From NCBI GenBank assembly GCA_002317225.1, contig DCIW01000231.1:2797-16634 (forward strand): a stretch of DNA of 13,838 nucleotides, written 5' to 3'. This DNA comes from Prevotellaceae bacterium UBA1716 (GTDB lineage Bacteria > Bacteroidota > Bacteroidia > Bacteroidales > Bacteroidaceae). Each line of letters begins with the position of its first letter. Within the stretch, counting starts at the first letter, position 1. The position numbers and the translations under genes are program-made. The notes beneath the pieces are model-generated. The model was not told where the DNA came from and did not search any database. It saw nothing but the letters and a program-made list of their open reading frames with translations. This document shows, in pieces, positions 6,686-13,399 of this stretch.

Positions 6686-8326
6686 ATGAAAAATCTGTTT
6701 GAAAGATATAAATCCCTGTGTTCTATTAATGTGCTGGCAGCATTGCTTGTTGGCATTTGTGTGTTCGTGTTCTGGGGATATGCCTATCCACATGCATTGT
6801 CGTATCGCGAGCAATACCAGTTGTTCTTGTGGACAGGTGACTATTTCGTGGATGAGATGAAGACCGCAGGCGGATTGGCACAGTATTTGGGAGAGTTCCT
6901 TGTGCAATTCTTCATCTATCCATGGCTCGGTGCATTGATATTGGGCATTGTATTTGCCTTGATTACATATCTTGTAGGTAAGTTGTTGGATAAGAAGCAG
7001 TGGGTATTGGCACTTACCATACCTGCACTTTTGCTTTGGCACATGGGTGATGAAAATGTGATGATGAGTTATCCGGTAGCAATAATCATTGCTTTACTTT
7101 CGTATTTGGCGATGCGAAAAGTGAATGTGTTGGTGGATATCCTGGTTTACCCCGTAATGTATTGGCTGATAGGGCCTATGGTCTGGTTGTATGCTCTATT
7201 GAGAATAAATAAGGATAAGATGTGCTTCATTGGGTTGATATATCTGCTTGCTCTCCAACTCGGTAGTTCTGTATTGATTCTCAAGCAGTGGCCTATGGTC
7301 AATGTGATGTTGGGCATGTGGTATTACCGCTATGAGGATGTGTATTGTGTTTTGCAGATTGTTATTCCTGCAGTTATTGTTGTTATTGCTAAGTTGCATG
7401 GTTTGCTTACTTTCGACAAGAAATATATTCTTCAGTCGGCTACGGTACTCTTGCTCGTGTTCTTTGCAATCCAAAATGGATATGATAAGGAAAAATACGA
7501 ACTCATAAAGCAGGATTACCTTATCCGAAACCAACGATGGAACGAAATCATCAGCAATGCTGAAAAGTATACAGTCGAGACTCCTTTCTGGTGTGAGAGT
7601 GTGAACCTTGCACTTGCTATGACCCGACAACTCTCACAACGCCAGTTTGCATTCTACCAAAGCGGTCCTGATGCTCTGATGATGGGGATGGTTCGTGATA
7701 TGACAAGCAATCTCCCTACTATGGAAGCCTTCTACCGACTCGGTATGACAAACGAGTGTTTGCGCTATGCGTTCGACCTTCAGGAGAGTATCCCTCTCGG
7801 CAAGAAGAGTGGACGACTCACGATGCGAATTGCAGAATGCTGTATCGTCTCGGGCAGATATGCGGTGGCAAAGAAGCATCTCGGACTCTTGAAGAAGTCG
7901 CTCTTCTACAAGACTTGGGCTGAAAATACGGAAAAGTTTGTGGGCAACGAATCGCTGATCAATTCGCATCCTGTATATGGTAAGATGCGAAGAAATAAGT
8001 TTGCGAACAACTTCCTTTTCTATCATCCTGAACTTGCAAAGGTATTCTACCAACTCTTCATGTCAAATACTGACAATAAGATGGCACTTGAATACATGCT
8101 CGGTCAGGTACTCCTCGAAGGAGATGCACAGACGTTCTTTAACCTTGTTGGTGCAGTCAATCAGTTTGGTGGGTATTCGGGCATGCCTTATGCTTATCAA
8201 GATGCTATCAACTGCATTCAGGCTCAAGGTCATGCTCCTGGAAGTCGTTATGGTGAATATGCCGGACGAATGAAGCGGGAGATAAGAGAAAGTATGGAAA
8301 TGAATAATAAAGAATCTGCACATTAG
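6686..8326 (+). CDS. Polytopic membrane protein with helical C-terminal domain, DUF6057-like (copy 1)
   Basis: A 546-residue protein. The first half carries about eight hydrophobic segments (roughly residues 14-34, 70-98, 106-119, 128-143, 149-170, 179-199, 220-238, 248-262). The C-terminal half (about 263-546) is a hydrophilic alpha-helical array that looks like TPR-type repeats. Landmarks shared with copy 2 at 9976 are P-x-ALxYxEQxQxFL after the first helix, GGLAxYLxEF, MGDEN after the third helix, and a YxVAKKHLGLLKKSLFYKTW-like helix. I assign it from memory to DUF6057, a Bacteroidetes family of unknown function; confidence in the name is moderate. The gene is followed 55 bp later by the haem-motif propeller lipoprotein, and the same two-gene order repeats immediately downstream, so the two products probably act together at the inner membrane/envelope. 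No transporter or enzyme signature is visible. Confidence 0.75.
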   Translation: MKNLFERYKSLCSINVLAALLVGICVFVFWGYAYPHALSYREQYQLFLWTGDYFVDEMKTAGGLAQYLGEFLVQFFIYPWLGALILGIVFALITYLVGKLLDKKQWVLALTIPALLLWHMGDENVMMSYPVAIIIALLSYLAMRKVNVLVDILVYPVMYWLIGPMVWLYALLRINKDKMCFIGLIYLLALQLGSSVLILKQWPMVNVMLGMWYYRYEDVYCVLQIVIPAVIVVIAKLHGLLTFDKKYILQSATVLLLVFFAIQNGYDKEKYELIKQDYLIRNQRWNEIISNAEKYTVETPFWCESVNLALAMTRQLSQRQFAFYQSGPDALMMGMVRDMTSNLPTMEAFYRLGMTNECLRYAFDLQESIPLGKKSGRLTMRIAECCIVSGRYAVAKKHLGLLKKSLFYKTWAENTEKFVGNESLINSHPVYGKMRRNKFANNFLFYHPELAKVFYQLFMSNTDNKMALEYMLGQVLLEGDAQTFFNLVGAVNQFGGYSGMPYAYQDAINCIQAQGHAPGSRYGEYAGRMKREIRESMEMNNKESAH

Positions 8327-8327
8327 T

Positions 8328-8350
8328 AGCCCCCCAGCCCCCCAAGGGGG
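8328..8350 (+). repeat. Single arm of the GC-rich palindromic element, intergenic
   Basis: AGCCCCCCAGCCCCCC followed by AAGGGGG. It begins 2 bp after the stop of the membrane-protein gene and is identical to the left arm of the 101-bp elements at 9422 and 12858. It is also the exact reverse complement of 8438-8460, so the two arms flank the translation start of the next gene. It could hairpin in the mRNA between the two genes. Confidence 0.85.
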
Positions 8351-8381
8351 TGTGATTGATGGAACTTAAATTGAATAATAT

Positions 8382-9962
8382 ATGAACAGAATAAAATATA
8401 AAATAGGTGTACTCAAGTTCGTACTGCTTACCTTACTCCCCCTTGGGGGGCTGGGGGGCTTTACTTCTTGCGTGAGGCAGGTGGAGAATGCTCAGAAGGT
8501 GGACAAACTCCCATCCATTTTCCCTGACTATATTGATGTGACTATTCCTGTGGATATTGCTCCTATGGATTTTAGCATGTCGGATGAGAAGGTAGAGTGT
8601 ATTGATGTCATAGCAAAGGGCAGCAAGGGTGGTGAGATTCATTCGCAGGGCGAGTTTGCTGATTTTGATATTGATGAATGGCACGAATTGACTCGTCAGA
8701 ATGAGGGCGGTGATATCATATTCACGGTTTGTACTTATGAGGGTGGCAAGTGGATTCAGTACAAAGATTTCAAAATGTACGTGAGCAAGTACCATCTTGA
8801 TGACTATGGACTCACTTACCGACTTATCCCTCCGGGTTATGAGGTGGGCGGTAATATCGGCATCTATCAGCGTGACATTCATACTTTTGATGAATATGCT
8901 ATCATTGAGGAAACTGCGGTTCCGGGTCAGTGCATGAACTGCCACACAGCAAACAAATGTAGTGCTGATGAATTCCTTATCCATCTGCGTGGTGATAAGG
9001 GAGGAACTATGGTACAGATGAATGGCAAGCAGTCTTGGCTCAACACCAAGACTGATAGCACGAAGGCCAACTGCGGTTACAGTTATTGGCACCCTTCGGG
9101 CAAGTATATTGCTTCGAGTATCAATAGCATTCATCAGTTGTTCTTTACGGGTTATGAGAGTCGCATTGAGGTGTTTGACACTATGAGCGATGTGCTTGTG
9201 ATTGATACTCGCAACAACGAACTTATCCTTGATGAACGTTTGCAGACAGAGGATTACGAGACCTATCCAGTATTCTCTGCAGATGGCAAGACCCTCTACT
9301 ATTGCACAGCAAAATATTGTGAGCTCCCAACCGAATACGAGAAGGCAAAATATAGCCTTTGCAGCATCCCATTCGATGAAAAGACTGGAAAGTTTGGTGC
9401 CAAAGTAGATACCCTTCTAAAAGCCCCCCAGCCCCCCAAGGGGGCGTCCATCCGGGTAGCCGATAATAGGAATTCTATTAGCGACCAAGCGCCAGCACGC
9501 CCCCTTGGGGGGTCGGGGGGCTCCTTCACCTACCCACGCCCTTCCTATGATGGCAAATGGCTAATGTATTGCGTGGCAGACTATAGCAACTTCCCTGTTA
9601 ACCACAAGGAGTCCGACCTTTGGATTATGGACTTGAAGACTGGTACTAATCGTCCGCTCAAGGAGGTGAACAGCAATGATTCAGAGTCATTCCATAATTG
9701 GAGTACTGATAGTCATTGGTTTGTGTTCTCTTCACGCAGACGTGACAGTATGTACAACCTCGCATATATTGCAAGCATTGATGATGAGGGAAAGGTTACC
9801 AAACCATTCCTTCTCCCGCAAAAGAATCCTCGAAAGTTCTATGATGAGTCGTTTGATTCGTTCAACTGTCCTGATTTTACTAAAGATAAGGTCGATTTTG
9901 ATGTAAGGCAGGGTGGCAGAGAATGTATGAGTAATGACCGAGTACAAGTGACAGTAAGGTAA
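8382..9962 (+). CDS. TolB/PD40-like beta-propeller lipoprotein with one CxxCH haem motif (copy 1)
   Basis: A 526-residue predicted lipoprotein, lipidated at Cys30 (FTSC). Its hydrophobic core contains LLPLGGLGG, encoded by an arm of the GC-rich element. CMNCH at 184-188 is a canonical c-type haem attachment site (one haem), in a region with PGQCMNCHTANK. Afterwards come propeller-like repeats: YWHPSGKYIASS (235-246), YPVFSADGKTLYYCTA (295-310), RPSYDGKWLMYC (386-397) and HNWSTDSHWFVFSSRR (438-453). These match the PD40/TolB pattern of P-x-(F/W)-S-x-DG-K. Residues of about 348-381 are the in-frame 101-bp element, lying between propeller strands where it would form a loop. Exported cytochrome-like role or metal/haem sensing is inference; no partner enzyme is visible. 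The next gene starts 13 bp downstream, so they are one operon. Paralogue: 11815-13398. Confidence 0.8.
   Translation: MNRIKYKIGVLKFVLLTLLPLGGLGGFTSCVRQVENAQKVDKLPSIFPDYIDVTIPVDIAPMDFSMSDEKVECIDVIAKGSKGGEIHSQGEFADFDIDEWHELTRQNEGGDIIFTVCTYEGGKWIQYKDFKMYVSKYHLDDYGLTYRLIPPGYEVGGNIGIYQRDIHTFDEYAIIEETAVPGQCMNCHTANKCSADEFLIHLRGDKGGTMVQMNGKQSWLNTKTDSTKANCGYSYWHPSGKYIASSINSIHQLFFTGYESRIEVFDTMSDVLVIDTRNNELILDERLQTEDYETYPVFSADGKTLYYCTAKYCELPTEYEKAKYSLCSIPFDEKTGKFGAKVDTLLKAPQPPKGASIRVADNRNSISDQAPARPLGGSGGSFTYPRPSYDGKWLMYCVADYSNFPVNHKESDLWIMDLKTGTNRPLKEVNSNDSESFHNWSTDSHWFVFSSRRRDSMYNLAYIASIDDEGKVTKPFLLPQKNPRKFYDESFDSFNCPDFTKDKVDFDVRQGGRECMSNDRVQVTVR
8438..8460 (-). repeat. Arm of the GC-rich element inside a signal peptide coding region
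   Basis: CCCCCTTGGGGGG then CTGGGGGGCT, the exact reverse complement of the arm at 8328-8350. It codes for the PLGGLGG stretch of the lipoprotein signal peptide, six codons before the lipidated Cys. A one-mismatch copy is in the same place in the paralogue (11871-11893). Confidence 0.85.
9422..9522 (+). repeat. 101-bp GC-rich palindromic element, in frame in a CDS (copy C)
   Basis: Ends AGCCCCCCAGCCCCCC+AAGGGGGCG and CGCCCCCTTGGGGGG+TCGGGGGGCT are near-perfect inverted repeats of about 25 bp. Inner conserved blocks are GTCCATCCGGGTAG and ACCAAGCGCCAGCACG. The central 20-odd bases are the only part that varies between copies. It is read as APQPPKGASIRV, a short Asn/Asp/Ser core, then DQAPARPLGGSGG. 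The length equals that of the copies at 12858 and 13708. Confidence 0.92.
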
Positions 9963-9975
9963 TAAAAAAAGCAAG

Positions 9976-11637
9976 ATGAAACTAATAAACAAATACTTAA
10001 ATGCAATATTAACGCTTATATTTATTGCGTTAGCATACTGCTTCTGGGCATTTATCCATCCAGAAGCGTTGGTGTATCAAGAGCAGTTGCAGATGTTCTT
10101 GTTTGATAAGGAATATCTGATGGAACGAATACTCTTACCGGGAGGTTTGGCTCGATATCTTGCAGAGTTCTGCGGACAGTTCTATAATCAAGTATTTCTT
10201 GGTGCAACAGTATTGTGCTTACTCTATCTATTTGTGCAGCAACTTGTATGGATGACTGCAAAAGTGCATTGCAAGTATCAACGAGTAGGATATCTTCTGT
10301 CTTTCATTCCTGTTATCGTACTTTGGTTTGCGATGGGAGATGAGAATATAAAGCTTACGTTTGTAGTTGCTTTGATACTTGCTCTTGTAGCTATGTCTGC
10401 TTATCCGGAAGGAAAGTCGAAGATGTGCAGATTGCTTTATCTTGCAGTTGCTATGCCTTTGCTCTTTTGGTTTGCGGGTCCTACAATGCTTTTGCTTGTG
10501 GCTTATGTTGTTGTGAGTGAATGCATAAAACCGAAAGAGGATAGCGGTCGAGTTCATTGGCAACCTTTGCTTTATACAGCATTTATATTTGCATTGGGCA
10601 TGGCGGTTGTGCCTTGTCCTACTTACCGATTGTTTTATGGAATAAACTATTACATCCAGATAAATCAGTTCCCAACAATGCTTTATGTTGTGATGGCTGT
10701 TTGTCTGTTGATGGTGATAATTGCAAGATATATACCTGTGTTTCAGGGTGAACGAACTGAAGGTGCTGTGGTTGGCGGATTGGGTGGTGCTGTGTTAGCA
10801 TCAGCCCTTCTTATTGTTCCTCTCGGTTTTGATCAGAACAAATACGATGTCTTGGAGTACGACCATCTTGTTCGTGGAATGAAGTGGGAGAAGATAATAA
10901 AGAAGGCAGAGTCGACCGAAGCCAAGTCGCCACTTTCTGCAGCATCATATAATCTTGCTCTTGGAAAACTCGGTCTGATGAATCGTGCTTTTGAGTTCCG
11001 ACAGAACGGGTGGGGCGGTGCTTTCCCTCCTTTCAACAAGAATTATATTGCTTCGCTCATGACCAGCGAGATTTATTGGCATCTTGGTCTTGTGAATACT
11101 GCTCAGCGATATGTTTTTGAGGCGATGGAAACTATTCCTGATAATAATAAGAGTTCGCGAATTGTTCGTCGTCTTGCTGAAACAAATATGGTAAATGGTC
11201 AGTATGATGTGGCTCGCAAGTATCTTATGCTTCTCCAGAAGACGATATTTTATCGTAAATGGGCAACAGAAATGCTGTCACTTCTTGGAAATGAAGAGGC
11301 GATTAACAATCATAGTTTCTATGGTTTTATCCGTAAGAGTCGTCTCAATGAGGATTTCATCTTCTCAGACCAAGAGATAGACAAGATTATGGGACAACTT
11401 GTTTTGCAAAATCCCGACAATAATCTTGCGATAAGCTACCTTCTTCTCCTTCCACAACTCGAAGGCAATCAGCAGAAATACATGATGTTCCTCGACTTTG
11501 TTCAAAAACGAAAGATGCAAGCGGCAGCTCCTAACGATTCAACCTTTAGCTCGACGACCGAACGGGAGTCAATTGTAAATGATTCAATAAATGATTCTTC
11601 TGGAATAACTGTGAAAGGTGCGCTACGCGCCAAATAG
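9976..11637 (+). CDS. Polytopic membrane protein with helical C-terminal domain, DUF6057-like (copy 2)
   Basis: A 553-residue paralogue of the product at 6686. It has the same plan: roughly eight hydrophobic segments in the first half (first helix about residues 9-29, including LTLIFIALAYCFWAFI), then a hydrophilic helical half. Shared landmarks are HPEALVYQEQLQMFLF, GGLARYLAEF, AMGDENIKLTF, FDQNKYDVLEYDHLVR and YDVARKYLMLLQKTIFYRKW. The C-terminus carries a Ser/Thr/Asn-rich tail (SSTTERESIVNDSINDSSG) absent from copy 1. It ends VKGALRAK over a short GC-rich hairpin (GGTGCG-CTA-CGCGCC). It starts 13 bp after the first propeller gene. Overall divergence from copy 1 is high, so the duplication is old. 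Function is unknown; the DUF6057 name is from memory. Confidence 0.75.
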   Translation: MKLINKYLNAILTLIFIALAYCFWAFIHPEALVYQEQLQMFLFDKEYLMERILLPGGLARYLAEFCGQFYNQVFLGATVLCLLYLFVQQLVWMTAKVHCKYQRVGYLLSFIPVIVLWFAMGDENIKLTFVVALILALVAMSAYPEGKSKMCRLLYLAVAMPLLFWFAGPTMLLLVAYVVVSECIKPKEDSGRVHWQPLLYTAFIFALGMAVVPCPTYRLFYGINYYIQINQFPTMLYVVMAVCLLMVIIARYIPVFQGERTEGAVVGGLGGAVLASALLIVPLGFDQNKYDVLEYDHLVRGMKWEKIIKKAESTEAKSPLSAASYNLALGKLGLMNRAFEFRQNGWGGAFPPFNKNYIASLMTSEIYWHLGLVNTAQRYVFEAMETIPDNNKSSRIVRRLAETNMVNGQYDVARKYLMLLQKTIFYRKWATEMLSLLGNEEAINNHSFYGFIRKSRLNEDFIFSDQEIDKIMGQLVLQNPDNNLAISYLLLLPQLEGNQQKYMMFLDFVQKRKMQAAAPNDSTFSSTTERESIVNDSINDSSGITVKGALRAK

Positions 11638-11814
11638 AAAAAACATTTAAGAAACTATAAAAACATAAAAAAACAATTCTATTTTGGTTTTTTCTTGTTT
11701 TTGTTCTGTTTGGCTTCGCCGAGCTAAAGGTTCTTAAAGGTTTTTCTTAACATGGCCCAAAGGGCAAAAAAACATTTCATACAATATCCTGTAATATCCA
11801 ATAAAATAAGACTG
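11638..11814. other. AT-rich gap between copy-2 membrane protein and propeller genes
   Basis: These 177 bp are much longer than the equivalent 55-bp gap in copy 1. They hold an 11-bp direct repeat AAAAAACATTT (11638-11648 and 11767-11777), an 8-bp inverted pair TTTAAGAA/TTCTTAAA (11646-11653, 11731-11738), a small GGC-TTC-GCC hairpin and GCCC-AAA-GGGC. No TAnnTTTG promoter or gene is convincing. It may be a degraded intergenic insertion. Confidence 0.4.
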
Positions 11815-13398
11815 ATGAAAACAAACAAATACTTATATTATTTTGTAAGCCTCGTACTATATACCTTACTCCCCCTTTGGGGGCTGGGGGGCCTCCTTTC
11901 CTCTTGTTCCGAGACTCCTTCTAATGTGAAGAATGTTGATGAACTCCCTGCTATATATCCTGATTATATAGGTGTCACAATACCTGTCGGAATTGCTCCT
12001 ATGGATTTTGATATGGAAGGAGATGTGGAGTACCTTGATGTCGTTGTTAATGGACAGAAGGGTGGTGAAGTGCACTCGAATGGAAAGATTATGGATATTG
12101 ATGTTGACGAGTGGCATCAGCTTGTTGAACAGAATAAGGGTTCGGAACTGACTTTTACTGTTTGTGCAAAGGTAGATGGACAATGGACTCAGTATAAGCC
12201 TTTCAAGATGTATGTGAGCAATTATTCTCTCGATGAATGGGGCTTGACATATCGTCGTGTGGCTCCTGGTTATGAGGTGTTTAGTGAGATGGGATTGTAT
12301 CAACGTGACTTGAGCAACTTCGAAGAGTATGAGATTATTTCCAATACCCGTACTCCAGGAATGTGCGTGAACTGCCATACAAGCAATCGTACCAATCCTT
12401 CCAATTTCCTCTTCCATGCTCGTGGAGAGAATCCTGTGACTGTGGTTCAGAAGGATGGAAAACATCAGTTGCTTTCAACAAAGACTCCTGAAACTATCGG
12501 CCTTTGTGTTTATCCTTATTGGCATCCTGATGGTCGTTATGTTGCTTTCTCAACAAACACAACTCGTCAGGCCTTCCATATCGTGAAGGACGAACGCATA
12601 GAAGTTGTTGATCTTGAGAGCGACCTCCAGATTCTTGACACAGAAACCAACGAACTCATCCTTGCTCCTCAACTGAAGAAGGCAGACGCATGGGAAACTT
12701 ATCCTGCCTTCTCTCCTGATGGCAAGACTCTCTATTTCTGTAGTGCTCAACCACAGGCATTTCCACAAGATTACAAGAAAGTGAAGTATAGCCTTTGTTC
12801 CGTTTCGTTTGATGCTAAGACCGGAAAGTTTGGAGAACAGATAGACACTCTTATAAAAGCCCCCCAGCCCCCCAAGGGGGCGTCCATCCGGGTAGACGAA
12901 AACGAGATAACAAATAGGAACCAAGCGCCAGCACGCCCCCTTGGGGGGTCGGGGGGCTCTCTTTCATTCCCTAAACCTTCATACGATGGCAAGTACATCA
13001 TGTACACTAAATTTGATTATGGTTGTTTCCCTATATGGCACAAGGAGGCAGACCTCTACTTGCTTGATTTGAAGACTGGTGAATCTCGTCCTCTCACCGA
13101 AGTGAATTGTGATGATACAGATTCTTATCACAACTGGAACACCAACTCTCATTGGTTTGTCTTCGCTTCTCGTAGAGACGATGGACTCTACACTCGTCTT
13201 TATCTCTCAAGCATTGATGATAAGGGCAAGGCAACCAAGCCGTTCCTTCTCCCACAAAAAAATCCGAAACATTACTACGAACGCATGATGCATAGTTATA
13301 ATGTTCCGGACTTCACAAGTGAAAAGGTCGAGTTTGATGCTCGAAGTGCAGCAAATGAAATGAATGCAGGAAAGTCTGTTCAAGTGAAGGCAAAGTAA
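11815..13398 (+). CDS. TolB/PD40-like beta-propeller lipoprotein with one CxxCH haem motif (copy 2)
   Basis: A 527-residue paralogue of the 8382 product (526 residues). I start it at ATG 11815 because MKTNKYLYYF begins a proper lipoprotein signal ending LLSSC (Cys31) and gives matching length. The frame is open back to an ATG at 11752, but those 21 codons do not resemble the paralogue. CVNCH at 184-188 keeps the haem-c motif at the same residue number. Propeller-like repeats follow: YWHPDGRYVAFS, YPAFSPDGKTLYFCSA, KPSYDGKYIMYT and HNWNTNSHWFVFASRR. The GC-rich element encodes residues of about 349-382, at the homologous site, so its insertion predates the duplication or spread by gene conversion. 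The signal peptide core LLPLWGLGG again comes from an element arm. It follows the copy-2 membrane protein gene by 177 bp. Function is unknown; an envelope haem protein is inferred. Confidence 0.8.
   Translation: MKTNKYLYYFVSLVLYTLLPLWGLGGLLSSCSETPSNVKNVDELPAIYPDYIGVTIPVGIAPMDFDMEGDVEYLDVVVNGQKGGEVHSNGKIMDIDVDEWHQLVEQNKGSELTFTVCAKVDGQWTQYKPFKMYVSNYSLDEWGLTYRRVAPGYEVFSEMGLYQRDLSNFEEYEIISNTRTPGMCVNCHTSNRTNPSNFLFHARGENPVTVVQKDGKHQLLSTKTPETIGLCVYPYWHPDGRYVAFSTNTTRQAFHIVKDERIEVVDLESDLQILDTETNELILAPQLKKADAWETYPAFSPDGKTLYFCSAQPQAFPQDYKKVKYSLCSVSFDAKTGKFGEQIDTLIKAPQPPKGASIRVDENEITNRNQAPARPLGGSGGSLSFPKPSYDGKYIMYTKFDYGCFPIWHKEADLYLLDLKTGESRPLTEVNCDDTDSYHNWNTNSHWFVFASRRDDGLYTRLYLSSIDDKGKATKPFLLPQKNPKHYYERMMHSYNVPDFTSEKVEFDARSAANEMNAGKSVQVKAK
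11871..11893 (-). repeat. Arm of the GC-rich element in the copy-2 signal peptide
   Basis: CCCCCTTTGGGGG then CTGGGGGGCC, differing from the 8438-8460 arm only at isolated positions (one T for G, changing Gly to Trp, and the last base). It encodes PLWGLGG in the signal peptide hydrophobic core and lies at the same codon position as in the paralogue. Confidence 0.8.
12858..12958 (+). repeat. 101-bp GC-rich palindromic element, in frame in a CDS (copy E)
   Basis: Both arms and both inner blocks are identical to the copy at 9422-9522. The variable core differs and is read DENEITNRNQ in place of DNRNSISDQ, an equally polar stretch. Total length is again exactly 101 bp. It occupies the same site, after the conserved DTL(L/I)K, in the duplicated gene. 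Confidence 0.92.
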
Positions 13399-13399
13399 A

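Noticed and set aside
8328..8460. One complete 133-bp element made from the two arms around the 8382 start
   Set aside because: The interior lacks the conserved GTCCATCCGGGTAG and ACCAAGCGCCAGCACG blocks, and the paralogue has only the signal-peptide arm, so these look like two separate arms.
8433..9134. Long minus-strand open frame opposite the copy-1 propeller gene
   Set aside because: It is the shadow of a well-supported gene; a similar shadow opposite the paralogue follows from the shared codon pattern, with no independent start or family match.
9422..9522. G-quadruplex forming elements in the GC-rich repeats
   Set aside because: Each strand of a single element has only three long G-runs, separated by long gaps. 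Hairpins from the inverted ends explain the composition better.
11752..11814. Longer N-terminus for the copy-2 propeller lipoprotein
   Set aside because: The 21 extra residues would precede and spoil the lipoprotein signal, and the paralogue has no counterpart.
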